Assembly (NCBI RefSeq): GCF_003952945.1
Contig: NZ_QXGK01000009.1
Coordinates: forward strand, 1 to 64,000
Direction of reading: 5' to 3'
Source of the DNA: Bifidobacterium samirii
GTDB lineage: Bacteria > Actinomycetota > Actinomycetes > Actinomycetales > Bifidobacteriaceae
DNA: 64,000 nucleotides
Position numbers and translations under genes: made by a program. The notes beneath the pieces were generated by a model. The model was not told the DNA's origin. It saw nothing but the letters and a program-made list of their open reading frames with translations, and ran no database searches. The stretch's first letter is position 1; each line of letters starts with the position of its first letter. Positions 55,592-63,943 of this stretch are shown here, piece by piece.

Positions 55592-57268
55592 ATGAACGAA
55601 GACAGCAACCAGTTCAACGGCAACGGCTACGGCCAAGGCGACGATGCATGGGACGCCGGCGCGCGCAGGACGGGACGCGGAGGCGCGTTCGCCGACCATG
55701 AGGACACGACGGTGTTCGCCCCGCTGCAGGCCGGCGACATCCCCCTTCCTCCGATCGAGGACCTGAGCGCCATCGCGGAACCGGCCGCGCCCGCCCGCCG
55801 CCGCATGATATGGCCGTGGATCATCCTGGCCGTCGTCCTCGCATTCGCCGCCGGCATCGGCGGAGGACTCTGGTTCTTCCAATCGCACGCCCTGCCCGGC
55901 GTCACCCTCTGGGGGAGCCCTGTCACCGGCAAGACCCGCGCGCAGATCGCCGCGATGGTCGACGACGCCGTCGACGGCGCCCGCGCCAAGGTCACCTACG
56001 AGGACCGCACCACCGCCGTGAGCATGGACGACCTCGGCCTGAGCGTCGACTCCACCGCCATCGCCGACAAGGCGTTCGACGCCAAGCGCGACGGCGCCTG
56101 GTGGACCCGCTACGCGTTCTGGATCGGCCAGGACGTCACCGACGCGCCCGCCGAAGCCAACGCCGCCGACGGCACCACGCTCAACGAGAAGCTCTCCATC
56201 GAGGAGACCACGCCCGTCGACGCAGGCGTCCAGCTCAACGCCGACGGCACCGGATTCGACGTCGTGCCCGGCCAGACCGGACAGGGCGCCGACGTCACGC
56301 CCGTCGCCAAGGCCGTCATCGAAGCCGTCGAAACGCTCGACCCGACCGCCACCCGCGACGTGACCGTCGACATGAGCCCCATCGAACCAGCCGTCACCGA
56401 CCAGATCGCCGGCGAAGCCAAGACGACGCTCGACACGCTCGCCGCCAACCCGGTGGCGATCAAGGTCGGCGACCATCAGATCGCCTCCATCGACGCGGCG
56501 GCGCTCGCCGCGTCCAGCCGCATCGACGCGAACCGCAGCGGCAAGCTCGCCGACGGCGAGAGCCGCAGCGGATACGTCGTGTTCGACGCGGCCAAGCTGC
56601 AGTCCTACTACGACGAGCACATCAAGCCGAACCTGCAGACCGGCCGCGAGGACCGCGAGGTCATCGTCAACAACAACGGCACCGAACTGAGCGTGCTGAC
56701 CGAAGGCCATGACGGCGTGACCGTCGCCGACGGCGCCGACAAGGCGATCGGCGAGCAGGCGGCCGCGCAGCTCGTCAAGGGCGGCGGCGCGGTCGAGGTC
56801 GAAGGCACCGTCGACCCGATGCAGACGAAGACCACGAAGCGCCACATCGTCGTCGACCTGTCCGACCACAAGGTCTATGCATACGAGAACGACAAGCTCA
56901 TCCGCTCGATGACCATGTCCGCCGGCATGGGCAACGACTACGCGACCGGCGCGTGCGTGAGCGACCTGTGCACGCCGACCGGCGACTTCGAGATCTGGCT
57001 GAAGTACGAGTCGCAGGACATGAGCGGCAACCTGACCCTGTCCGACGGCTCCGTGTCGAAGTGGGACGTCAAGGGCGTCGGCTTCGTCAACTACTTCTCC
57101 CGCTCCGGCTGTGCGATCCACCGCATCGCCACGTCCGGCTACACGAGCGACGCGGCGATCGCCGGCATGGGCAACACGTCGCACGGCTGCGTGGGCATCG
57201 GCTGGGACCAGGCCGAATGGTTCTACGGATGGGCCCTGATGGGCACCAGCGTGCACGTCCAGCAGTAG
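55592..57268 (+). CDS. L,D-transpeptidase (YkuD) with PG-binding domain
   Basis: A 558-residue membrane-anchored enzyme that can form 3-3 peptidoglycan crosslinks or attach proteins. A cytoplasmic N-terminus is followed by one membrane helix (about residues 72-96, WPWIILAVVLAFAAGIGGG), a PG_binding_4-type region with two repeats (about 110-420), and the YkuD domain. The latter shows VVDLSDHKVYAYENDKLI at its start and SGCAIHRI and SHGCVGIG at the active site, with the catalytic Cys at 533. A His further upstream in GCAIH is the likely partner. The start at 55592 (MNEDSN) has AAGAG upstream; 55568 is an in-frame alternative. It is monocistronic, with a terminator-like hairpin at 57296-57342. 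Confidence 0.9.
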   Translation: MNEDSNQFNGNGYGQGDDAWDAGARRTGRGGAFADHEDTTVFAPLQAGDIPLPPIEDLSAIAEPAAPARRRMIWPWIILAVVLAFAAGIGGGLWFFQSHALPGVTLWGSPVTGKTRAQIAAMVDDAVDGARAKVTYEDRTTAVSMDDLGLSVDSTAIADKAFDAKRDGAWWTRYAFWIGQDVTDAPAEANAADGTTLNEKLSIEETTPVDAGVQLNADGTGFDVVPGQTGQGADVTPVAKAVIEAVETLDPTATRDVTVDMSPIEPAVTDQIAGEAKTTLDTLAANPVAIKVGDHQIASIDAAALAASSRIDANRSGKLADGESRSGYVVFDAAKLQSYYDEHIKPNLQTGREDREVIVNNNGTELSVLTEGHDGVTVADGADKAIGEQAAAQLVKGGGAVEVEGTVDPMQTKTTKRHIVVDLSDHKVYAYENDKLIRSMTMSAGMGNDYATGACVSDLCTPTGDFEIWLKYESQDMSGNLTLSDGSVSKWDVKGVGFVNYFSRSGCAIHRIATSGYTSDAAIAGMGNTSHGCVGIGWDQAEWFYGWALMGTSVHVQQ

Positions 57269-57295
57269 CGGACGCCGAAGCGGATCCCGGGATTC

Positions 57296-57342
57296 CGGAT
57301 ACGGGCCCGTCGCCACGAGCGGCGGGCCCGTCCGCATATCCG
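57296..57342 (+). terminator. hairpin after the L,D-transpeptidase gene
   Basis: CGGATACGGGCCCGTCGCC-type arm pairs with the GGCGGGCCCG...TATCCG arm at 57320-57342. It is GC-rich with no T-run. Confidence 0.65.
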
Positions 57343-57361
57343 GGGGAGAGCGCACGCACCG

Positions 57362-57390
57362 GCGCGAATGTAACGAACGTCACTTCGCGC
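57362..57390. promoter_or_regulatory. inverted repeat upstream of sufB
   Basis: GCGCGAA (57362-57368) and TTCGCGC (57384-57390) flank GTAACG...CGTCAC, which is itself nearly palindromic. The 29-base site lies 94 bases before the sufB start and could bind a repressor of the suf operon. No sufR gene is present next to it. Confidence 0.45.
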
Positions 57391-57483
57391 GCGGCGGATA
57401 TTTCGATCGGACTCTGGTGTTTGGCCCCGCGTTCTGTTAGGTTTGCGTAGGTACTGTTCAAGTCGATGGGAGGCACGCGCACG

Positions 57484-58980
57484 GTGAGTGAAAACCAGAC
57501 GCCAAACGCCGCGGCTGACGTGGAGATGAGCCAGTATGTGGCTGATCGCGGCCGCGTCAACGAGGAGAAGATCAGACAGGACGACGAGATCATCAGCCAG
57601 TTCGGCGAATACGGCTACGGCTGGCATGATTCCGACGCCGCCGGCGAGGCCGCCAAGCGCGGCATCGACGAGAACGTCGTGCGCGAGATCAGCGCCGACA
57701 AGGGCGAGCCCGAGTGGATGCTCGACATCCGCCTGCGCGGCTACCGGGCGTTCGTCGACAAGCCGATGCCCGAATGGGGCGTCGACCTCAGCGGCTTCGA
57801 CGCCGACGACTTCAAGTACTACGTCAAGCCGATCGAGAAGCAGGCCAAGACGTGGGAGGAGCTGCCGGACGACATCCGCACCACCTACGACCGCCTGGGC
57901 ATCCCCGAGGCGGAGAAGAAGCGTCTGGTGTCCGGTGTGGCCGCCCAGTACGAGTCCGAGGTGATCTACAACTCGATCCAGAAGGACCTCGCCGACCAGG
58001 GCGTGATCTTCGTGGACACCGACACCGCGGTGCGCGAATACCCGGATCTGGTGCGCAAGTACTTCGGCACCGTCGTGCCGCCGGAGGACAACAAGTTCGG
58101 CGCGCTCAACACCGCCGCATGGTCGGGCGGATCGTTCGTGTACGTGCCCAAGGGCGTCCACGTGGACATCCCGCTGCAGGCGTACTTCCGCATCAACACG
58201 CCGGCCATGGGCCAGTTCGAACGCACGCTGATCATCGCGGACGAAGGCTCCTACGTGCACTACGTGGAGGGCTGCACCGCCCCGATCTGGTCCGAGGACT
58301 CGCTGCACGCGGCCATCGTCGAGATCATCGTCGAGAAGCATGCGCGCGTGCGCTACACGACCGTGCAGAACTGGTCGAACAACGTGTACAACCTCGTCAC
58401 CCAGCGCGCCTACGTGCGCGAGGGCGCCACGATGGAATGGGTCGACGGCAACATCGGTTCCAAGGCCACGATGAAGTACCCGGCGTGCATCCTCGCCGAG
58501 CCGTACGCGAAGGCCGAGACCATGTCGCTGGGCTTCGCCGGCAAGGGCCAGTATCAGGACACGGGCGCCAAGATGATCCATCTGGCCCCGCACACCAGCT
58601 CCACGATCGTCGCCAAGTCGATCTCGCGCGGCGGCGGACGCTCCGCCTACCGCGGCCTGGTGAAGATCGTCGACGGCGCCGAGGGCTCGTCCAACTCGAC
58701 CGTGTGCGACGCGCTGCTCGTCGACGACTTCTCCCGCTCCGACACGTACCCGCATGTGGACGTGCGCGAGGACGACGTGACGATGGCCCACGAGGCGACC
58801 GTCTCCAAGGTGTCCGAGGACCAGCTGTTCTACCTGATGAGCCGCGGCCTGTCCGAGGACGAGGCGATGGGCATGATCGTGCGCGGCTTCGTCGAGCCGA
58901 TCAGCCGCGAGCTGCCGATGGAGTACGCGCTCGAACTCAACCGTTTGGTCGAACTGCAGATGGAAGGATCGGTGGGCTGA
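57484..58980 (+). CDS. sufB: Fe-S cluster assembly protein SufB
   Basis: Scaffold subunit of the SufBCD complex on which iron-sulphur clusters are built. The 498 residues end with the SufB/SufD beta-helix core. Signatures include [40 protein letters not shown] and [20 protein letters not shown]. The Cys in [17 protein letters not shown] corresponds to the region of the proposed cluster-assembly cysteine. The start is the GTG at 57484, after GGGAGG; 57466 is an in-frame ATG inside that ribosome binding region. sufD follows after five bases. In many actinobacteria a sufR regulator precedes sufB; it is absent here. Confidence 0.97.
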   Translation: MSENQTPNAAADVEMSQYVADRGRVNEEKIRQDDEIISQFGEYGYGWHDSDAAGEAAKRGIDENVVREISADKGEPEWMLDIRLRGYRAFVDKPMPEWGVDLSGFDADDFKYYVKPIEKQAKTWEELPDDIRTTYDRLGIPEAEKKRLVSGVAAQYESEVIYNSIQKDLADQGVIFVDTDTAVREYPDLVRKYFGTVVPPEDNKFGALNTAAWSGGSFVYVPKGVHVDIPLQAYFRINTPAMGQFERTLIIADEGSYVHYVEGCTAPIWSEDSLHAAIVEIIVEKHARVRYTTVQNWSNNVYNLVTQRAYVREGATMEWVDGNIGSKATMKYPACILAEPYAKAETMSLGFAGKGQYQDTGAKMIHLAPHTSSTIVAKSISRGGGRSAYRGLVKIVDGAEGSSNSTVCDALLVDDFSRSDTYPHVDVREDDVTMAHEATVSKVSEDQLFYLMSRGLSEDEAMGMIVRGFVEPISRELPMEYALELNRLVELQMEGSVG

Positions 58981-58985
58981 TTCCC

Positions 58986-60221
58986 ATGACTGCGAACAAC
59001 AACGCTGAAATCGTCATTCCCGTCGCGGATCCGTCCGATCCGTACGCCGTGCCGGCGGCCATGCCGTCGAGCGCCGACCGTTCGCCGCGCTCGTTCGACG
59101 TGGCCGACTTCGCCGTGCCGACGCGCACGCAGGAGGACTGGCGCTACACGCCGGTCGAACGCGTCGAGGAGTTCTTCGAGGTCTTCGAGCCGAGTGGCGA
59201 GACGACGCTGGTCATCTCCAACGTCGACGGCACGCCGGTGAGCCCGCGCCATGTCACGGTCAGCCAGAAGCCGCTGGGCGAAGGCGGGTCGGGCGTCGTC
59301 TCCAAGCCGAACGACCGCGTGTCGGCCGTTGAATGGAATTCGGGCCGCACCGCCACGATCGTCGAGCTCAAGGGCGAGGTGAGGCAGCCGGTGCTGATCC
59401 GCGTCATCGGCGGCGGCGAGGACCTCGACGCGCTGCACCTGGTGATCGCCGCGGCGTCGCGCACGCGCGGCGACGTGATCGTCCAGCACAACGGCACCGC
59501 CCGTCTGGCCGAAGGCGTCGAGATCGTCACCGGACGCGACTCGAACGTGTCCGTCACGTTCATCCAGGAGTGGGACAAGGGCTCCAAGCATGTCGCCAAC
59601 CACCGCATCCGCGTGGGCGAGGGCGCTGCCCTGCGCCATTCGGTCGTGACGCTGGGCGGCGACGTGGTGCGCATCCGCATGGACCAGGACTTCGCCGGCG
59701 CACGCGGCGACCTGAACATGCTGGGCATCTACTTCGTCGATCCGGGCGAGCATATCGAACACCGCACGATGGTGGTGCACAACCATCCCGAATGCCGCTC
59801 CCGCGTCGTCTACAAGGGCGCGCTCGACGGCAAGGACGCGCACTCCACGTGGGTCGGCAACGCGCTGATCGAACCGACCGCGCCCGGCACCGACTCGTAC
59901 GAGCTCAACCGCAACCTGGTGCTCACCCCCGGTGCGATCGCCGACTCCGAACCGAACCTGGAGATCGAGAACGGCAACATCGTGGGCGCCGGCCACGCCA
60001 GCTCCGTCGGCCGCTTCGACGACGAGGAGCTGTTCTACCTGCAGTCGCGCGGCATCCCGGAGTCCGAGGCGCGCAAGCTGGTCGTGCGCGGCTTCTTCGG
60101 CGAGCTGATCGACGAGATCGGCGTGCCCTCCATCGCCGACCATCTCATGGACGTGATCGACCGCCGTCTGGCCCGTGGCGAGGAGCCCGAGACCGCCGGG
60201 GCGGATCCGGAAGACAAGTAA
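58986..60221 (+). CDS. sufD: Fe-S cluster assembly protein SufD
   Basis: The SufB paralogue that completes the SufBC2D scaffold. The 411 residues have a variable N-terminus (TANNNAEIVIPVADPSD), then FAVPTRTQEDWRYTP and the beta-helix with DLNMLGIYFVDPGEHIEHRT, HSTWVGNALIEPTAPGTDSY and GFFGELIDEIG near the end. It is five bases downstream of sufB and 21 before sufC. The ATG at 58986 has its ribosome binding sequence (GGAAGGATCGGTGGG) inside the end of sufB. Confidence 0.95.
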   Translation: MTANNNAEIVIPVADPSDPYAVPAAMPSSADRSPRSFDVADFAVPTRTQEDWRYTPVERVEEFFEVFEPSGETTLVISNVDGTPVSPRHVTVSQKPLGEGGSGVVSKPNDRVSAVEWNSGRTATIVELKGEVRQPVLIRVIGGGEDLDALHLVIAAASRTRGDVIVQHNGTARLAEGVEIVTGRDSNVSVTFIQEWDKGSKHVANHRIRVGEGAALRHSVVTLGGDVVRIRMDQDFAGARGDLNMLGIYFVDPGEHIEHRTMVVHNHPECRSRVVYKGALDGKDAHSTWVGNALIEPTAPGTDSYELNRNLVLTPGAIADSEPNLEIENGNIVGAGHASSVGRFDDEELFYLQSRGIPESEARKLVVRGFFGELIDEIGVPSIADHLMDVIDRRLARGEEPETAGADPEDK

Positions 60222-60242
60222 GCATTCGAACGAGGAGAACCA

Positions 60243-61022
60243 ATGTCCACTCTTGAAATCAAGGATCTGTACGCCTCGGTGGAAACCAAGGACGGACGCA
60301 AGCAGATCCTCAAAGGCGTCAACCTGACCGTCAACTCGGGCGAGACCCACGCGGTCATGGGCCCGAACGGCTCGGGCAAGTCCACGCTCGCCTACACGCT
60401 GGCCGGCCACCCCAAGTACCAGGTCGAATCCGGCCAGGTGCTGCTCGACGGCGTCGACATCCTGACCATGACCCCGGACGAGCGAGCCAAGGCGGGCCTG
60501 TTCCTGGCGATGCAGTACCCGGTCGAGGTGCCGGGCGTGTCGATGACCAACTTCCTGCGCACCGCCAAGACGCAGATCGACGGCAAGGCGCCGGCCATCC
60601 GCACCTGGACCAAGGAGCTCACCGAGGCGATGAAGCGCCTCAAGATGGATCCGAAGTTCGCGACGCGCTCCGTCAACGAGGGCTTCTCCGGCGGCGAGAA
60701 GAAGCGCGCCGAAGTGCTCCAGCTCGAGCTGCTCAAGCCCAAGTTCGCGATCCTCGACGAGACCGACTCCGGCCTCGACGTCGACGCGCTGCGCATCGTG
60801 TCCGAAGGCGTCAACCGCGCCAAGGAGGCCAACGACTTCGGCATCCTCATGGTCACGCACTACACGCGCATCCTCAAGTACATCAAGCCGGACATCGTGC
60901 ACGTGTTCGCCGACGGCCACTTCGTGAAGACCGGCGGCCCGGAGCTGGCCGACGAGCTGGAGGAGCAGGGCTACGACCAGTACCTGCCCGAAGGCGCCGA
61001 CTCCGAATCCGCGCTCGCCTGA
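60243..61022 (+). CDS. sufC: Fe-S assembly ATPase SufC
   Basis: The ABC-type ATPase of the SufBCD scaffold. The 259 residues begin MSTLEIKDLYASVE and contain Walker A GPNGSGKST, the signature FSGGEKKRAEVLQLELL, Walker B KFAILDETDSGLDVDALR, with the D-E pair of this family, and the switch His in MVTHYTRIL. It is cytoplasmic. GAGGAGAACC precedes the ATG at 60243. The structured element at 61040-61139 begins 17 bases after its stop, which suggests a control or processing point inside the suf locus. Confidence 0.97.
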   Translation: MSTLEIKDLYASVETKDGRKQILKGVNLTVNSGETHAVMGPNGSGKSTLAYTLAGHPKYQVESGQVLLDGVDILTMTPDERAKAGLFLAMQYPVEVPGVSMTNFLRTAKTQIDGKAPAIRTWTKELTEAMKRLKMDPKFATRSVNEGFSGGEKKRAEVLQLELLKPKFAILDETDSGLDVDALRIVSEGVNRAKEANDFGILMVTHYTRILKYIKPDIVHVFADGHFVKTGGPELADELEEQGYDQYLPEGADSESALA

Positions 61023-61039
61023 CGGAAGTTTCCCAACCA

Positions 61040-61139
61040 ACGAGCGGGAGTCGGGGATATCCGTTTCACGACCGTAAGGACTCGGCCAGAGCGGCCCGGA
61101 GCGTGTCGCGAGACGGATATCCCCGACTCCCGCGGTCAC
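61040..61139. repeat. structured intergenic element, copy B
   Basis: Second copy of the element at 10551-10648, here between sufC and sufS with the core on the coding strand. Arms 61046-61064 and 61113-61131 pair perfectly (19 bp). They continue through 61065-61072 with 61105-61112, with one A/C mismatch and one T/G wobble. The core 61070-61108 (39 nt) and the flanks ACGAGC (61040-61045) and GCGGTCAC (61132-61139) equal those of copy A, while the arm sequences are unrelated to copy A. No T-run follows. Confidence 0.8.
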
Positions 61140-61261
61140 GAGGCCGACGGAGCCATCCGACTTCCGCGGCCACGCAACCGCCATGCGACACTCGGTCCCG
61201 ACTATCAACGTCGGCCGATCAGGCGAGCACACGGCGACAGCATACGAAAAGAGACACGGCA

Positions 61262-62530
61262 ATGGATTTCGAGGACATCCGGGACCAGTTCCCGATCCTT
61301 CAACGGCAGGTGCACGGGCGTCCGCTCGTCTACCTCGATTCGGCGGCCACCGCGCAGAAGCCGGAATGCGTGGTCGACGCGGAGAGCGGATTCTACCGTT
61401 CGATCAACGCCGGCGTGCACCGCGGCGCCCATGAGCTGGCCGCGCTGAGCACGATGGCGTTCGAGGAGGCGCGCGCCTCGATGGCGGCGCTCGTCGGCGC
61501 CGAATCGCGCGAGGGCGGCGAGGAGATCGTCGTGACGTCCGGCGCGACCGGCGGCCTGAACCTGCTGGCCACCGCCTTCTCCAACGCCTCCCAGGGCGCC
61601 GGGGGAGCGGCGGCGCGCCGCTTCGCGCTCGGCCCCGGCGACGAGATCGTCGTGTCGAAGGCCGAGCATCATTCGGTGCTGCTGCCGTTCCAGGAGCTGG
61701 CCGCCCGCACCGGCGCCACGCTGCGATGGTTCGATCTGGACGACGAGGGCCGCATCCGCTCCGACATGGCCGACGAGGTCATCACCGAGCGCACGCGCGT
61801 GGTCGCCGTGACCCATGTGGGTAACGTGACCGGCGCGATCACCGACGTGGCGCCGATCGTGCGCCGCGCGCACGAGGTCGGCGCGCTCGTCGTGCTCGAC
61901 GCCTGCCAGTCGGTGCCGCATCTGGCCGTCGACTTCCATGCGCTCGACGTGGACTTCGCCGTGTGGAGCGCGCATAAGATGTACGGTCCGACCGGCGTGG
62001 GATTCCTGTACGGCCGTCGCGAACTGCTGGAGGCGTTGCCGCCGGCGTCGTTCGGCGGCTCGATGGTCGAACTCGCGTGGATGGACCGTCCGGCGCAGTA
62101 CATGGCGCCGCCGGCCCGCTTCGAGGCCGGCACGCAGCCGGTCGCGCAGGTCGTCGCCGCCGGCGTCGCCGCGCGCTGGATGATGGAGATCGGTCTGGAC
62201 CGCATCGAAGCGCACGAGCGCGCCATCACAGCCGAGCTGCTCAGGCTCGGCGACGTGGACGGCGTGCGCATCCTCGGCCCGAAGGACGCGCGGGACCGCA
62301 TCGGCACGGTCGCGTTCGACGTGGCCGGCGTGCATCCGCACGACGTCGGCCAGTTCGTCGACGCGCAGGGCATCGCCATCCGCGTCGGCCATCACTGCGC
62401 GCAGCCGGTCCACCGGCATTTCGGCGTGTACGCGTCCAACCGCGCGTCGAGCGGCGTGTACAACACCGTCGACGAGGCGCGCGCGCTCGTCGAGACGGTC
62501 GGCAAGGTCCGTGGCTTCTTTAAGGTGTGA
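61262..62530 (+). CDS. sufS: cysteine desulfurase SufS
   Basis: A pyridoxal-phosphate enzyme that takes sulphur from cysteine and passes it to SufU. The 422 residues begin MDFEDIRDQFPILQRQVHGR and contain YLDSAATAQKP, the PLP-region SKAEHHSVLLPFQ, the Schiff-base Lys in WSAHKMYGPTGVGFLYG and the persulphide Cys in RVGHHCAQPVHRHF. An insert near residues 100-130 (SNASQGAGGAAARRFALGP) is longer than in many SufS proteins. The gene follows the structured element after 122 bases and precedes sufU by two bases. The ATG at 61262 has AAAGAGACACGGCA upstream. Confidence 0.96.
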   Translation: MDFEDIRDQFPILQRQVHGRPLVYLDSAATAQKPECVVDAESGFYRSINAGVHRGAHELAALSTMAFEEARASMAALVGAESREGGEEIVVTSGATGGLNLLATAFSNASQGAGGAAARRFALGPGDEIVVSKAEHHSVLLPFQELAARTGATLRWFDLDDEGRIRSDMADEVITERTRVVAVTHVGNVTGAITDVAPIVRRAHEVGALVVLDACQSVPHLAVDFHALDVDFAVWSAHKMYGPTGVGFLYGRRELLEALPPASFGGSMVELAWMDRPAQYMAPPARFEAGTQPVAQVVAAGVAARWMMEIGLDRIEAHERAITAELLRLGDVDGVRILGPKDARDRIGTVAFDVAGVHPHDVGQFVDAQGIAIRVGHHCAQPVHRHFGVYASNRASSGVYNTVDEARALVETVGKVRGFFKV

Positions 62531-62532
62531 CT

Positions 62533-63084
62533 ATGAATGATTTCGGCATGAACGGCGACGATCTGGAGCAGATGTACCAGGAGGTGATCCTGGAGGCGTC
62601 GCGCGACCCGCACGGCAAGGAGACGTTCGCCCCCGACCTGGCGTCGGAGAGCGCCGGCGGCGAGAGCGTGGTGCGCGCGTCGCACGAATACTGCACGCCG
62701 GGCGAATCGCACCAGTTCAACCCGACCTGCGGCGACGAGGCGACCGTGCACGTGGAGGTCTCCGACGCCGAACCGCATCGCATCGAACGTCTCGTGTGGG
62801 ACGGCCACGGCTGCTCCATCTCGCAGGCGAGCCTGTCGGTGATGGTCGACCTGTGCGCCGGCCGCACCGTGGACGAGGCCATGGGCCTGTTCGCCGACTT
62901 CCATGAGCTCATGGAGTCGCGCGGCAAGGGCCTGGCCGACGAGGCCAAGGAGGATCGTCTGGAGGATGCGGTCGTGTTCCAAGGTGTCTCGAAGTATCCG
63001 ATGCGCATCAAATGCGCACTGCTCGGCTGGGAGGGCATGCGCGACGCGGCGGCCAGGGCGCTGGCCGCGAAGAACGCCGACTGA
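62533..63084 (+). CDS. sufU: sulphur-transfer scaffold SufU
   Basis: A 183-residue zinc-dependent sulphur acceptor that works with SufS. The three conserved cysteines are visible in NPTCGDEATVH, GHGCSISQAS and RIKCALLGWEGM, along with the SufU-specific insert that distinguishes it from IscU (GRTVDEAMGLFADFHELMES). The start at 62533 lies two bases after the sufS stop, with AAGGTGTGACT giving a weak ribosome binding site, so translation is probably coupled to sufS. An N-terminal extension of about 30 acidic residues precedes the core. Confidence 0.95.
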   Translation: MNDFGMNGDDLEQMYQEVILEASRDPHGKETFAPDLASESAGGESVVRASHEYCTPGESHQFNPTCGDEATVHVEVSDAEPHRIERLVWDGHGCSISQASLSVMVDLCAGRTVDEAMGLFADFHELMESRGKGLADEAKEDRLEDAVVFQGVSKYPMRIKCALLGWEGMRDAAARALAAKNAD

Positions 63085-63159
63085 CCGGGCCGAGTCATCG
63101 GCACGATCCATCATCGGCCGCGGCGGACGAACGCCGCGACCGGACCTGCAAGGAGTGAC

Positions 63160-63729
63160 ATGAGCGACAATCTGGTCCCCGAACCCACGGCGTCGGTGTT
63201 CGACGCCGTGAACCGGGCCGTGGGCGACGAGCGAACGGCCCGTCGCGTGATGGCGAACCCGAACCTGGCCGTGATGGTGGGCGCGGACGCCGACGATCGG
63301 AACAACGACAAGCAAGGAGACGACATGTGCGCGTGCGGCGAACGGACGAACGACGAATGCTGCGAGAACGCGATCCCGCTCAAGGCGGTCGATGAGATCG
63401 GCCGCGCCACCGCCGCCGACGTGCGCGAGGCGCTGCATCAGGTCATCGACCCGGAGCTGGGCATCGACGTGATCGACCTGGGGCTCGTGTACGGCATCGA
63501 GATCGACGAGCTGGGCCGCGCCATCATCACGATGACGCTGACCACGCCCGCCTGCCCGCTGACCGACCTGATCGAGGACGAGTGCGCGAGCACGCTGGCC
63601 GGCCTGGTCGAGGAGTTCCGCATCGACTGGACGTGGCAGCCGCGCTGGACCACCGACAAGATCACGCCGGAGGGCCGCGAGCAGCTCGCCGCGCTCGGCT
63701 TCAACTTCGACAACCTGCCGAAGTACTGA
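63160..63729 (+). CDS. SufT-like MIP18/DUF59 family protein with Cys-rich N-terminal extension
   Basis: A 189-residue protein whose C-terminal half (from about 82) is a DUF59/MIP18 domain, as in SufT: LHQVIDPELGIDVIDLGLVYGI, and TTPACPLTDLIEDECASTL with its conserved Cys. The domain is implicated in Fe-S cluster carriage. The N-terminal half is unusual. Residues 56-70 read MCACGERTNDECCEN, with four Cys that might hold metal. Two starts have good ribosome binding sites: 63160 (AAGGAGTGAC) and an internal ATG at 63325 (AAGGAGACGAC), which would give a 134-residue form starting MCACGE. It is the last gene of the suf cluster. Confidence 0.9.
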   Translation: MSDNLVPEPTASVFDAVNRAVGDERTARRVMANPNLAVMVGADADDRNNDKQGDDMCACGERTNDECCENAIPLKAVDEIGRATAADVREALHQVIDPELGIDVIDLGLVYGIEIDELGRAIITMTLTTPACPLTDLIEDECASTLAGLVEEFRIDWTWQPRWTTDKITPEGREQLAALGFNFDNLPKY

Positions 63730-63746
63730 CCGGCCACCGGCCGTAG

Positions 63747-63850
63747 GGCGACACGCCCGGACTGCGTATACGGAACGGCGGTTGCCGTCGGAAACACCGT
63801 GTGTTCCGACGGCAACCGCCGTTCTGCATGACCGGTCCGGGCGTGTCGCC
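63747..63850. repeat. 104-nt two-tier palindrome after the suf cluster
   Basis: GGCGACACGCCCGGAC (63747-63762) pairs with 63835-63850 (16 bp). After an 11/11-nt internal loop, AACGGCGGTTGCCGTCGGAA (63774-63793) pairs with 63804-63823 (20 bp). Both stems are perfect. It lies 17 bases past the DUF59 stop, and glgC converges on it. It may be a non-canonical terminator or another element. Confidence 0.8.
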
Positions 63851-63888
63851 GTCGGGAGTGCGCGCTTGCTTGCGTCCCACATACGACA

Positions 63889-63918
63889 ATGGCCGCCGTC
63901 CATGTGGACGGCGGCCAT
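63889..63918 (-). terminator. terminator of the last gene
   Basis: ATGGCCGCCGTCC (63889-63901) pairs with GGACGGCGGCCAT (63906-63918) around ATGT, 26 bases beyond the stop at 63944. The T-run is weak. Confidence 0.7.
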
Positions 63919-63943
63919 CACCATACGGGGGAGCGGGAGCCGA

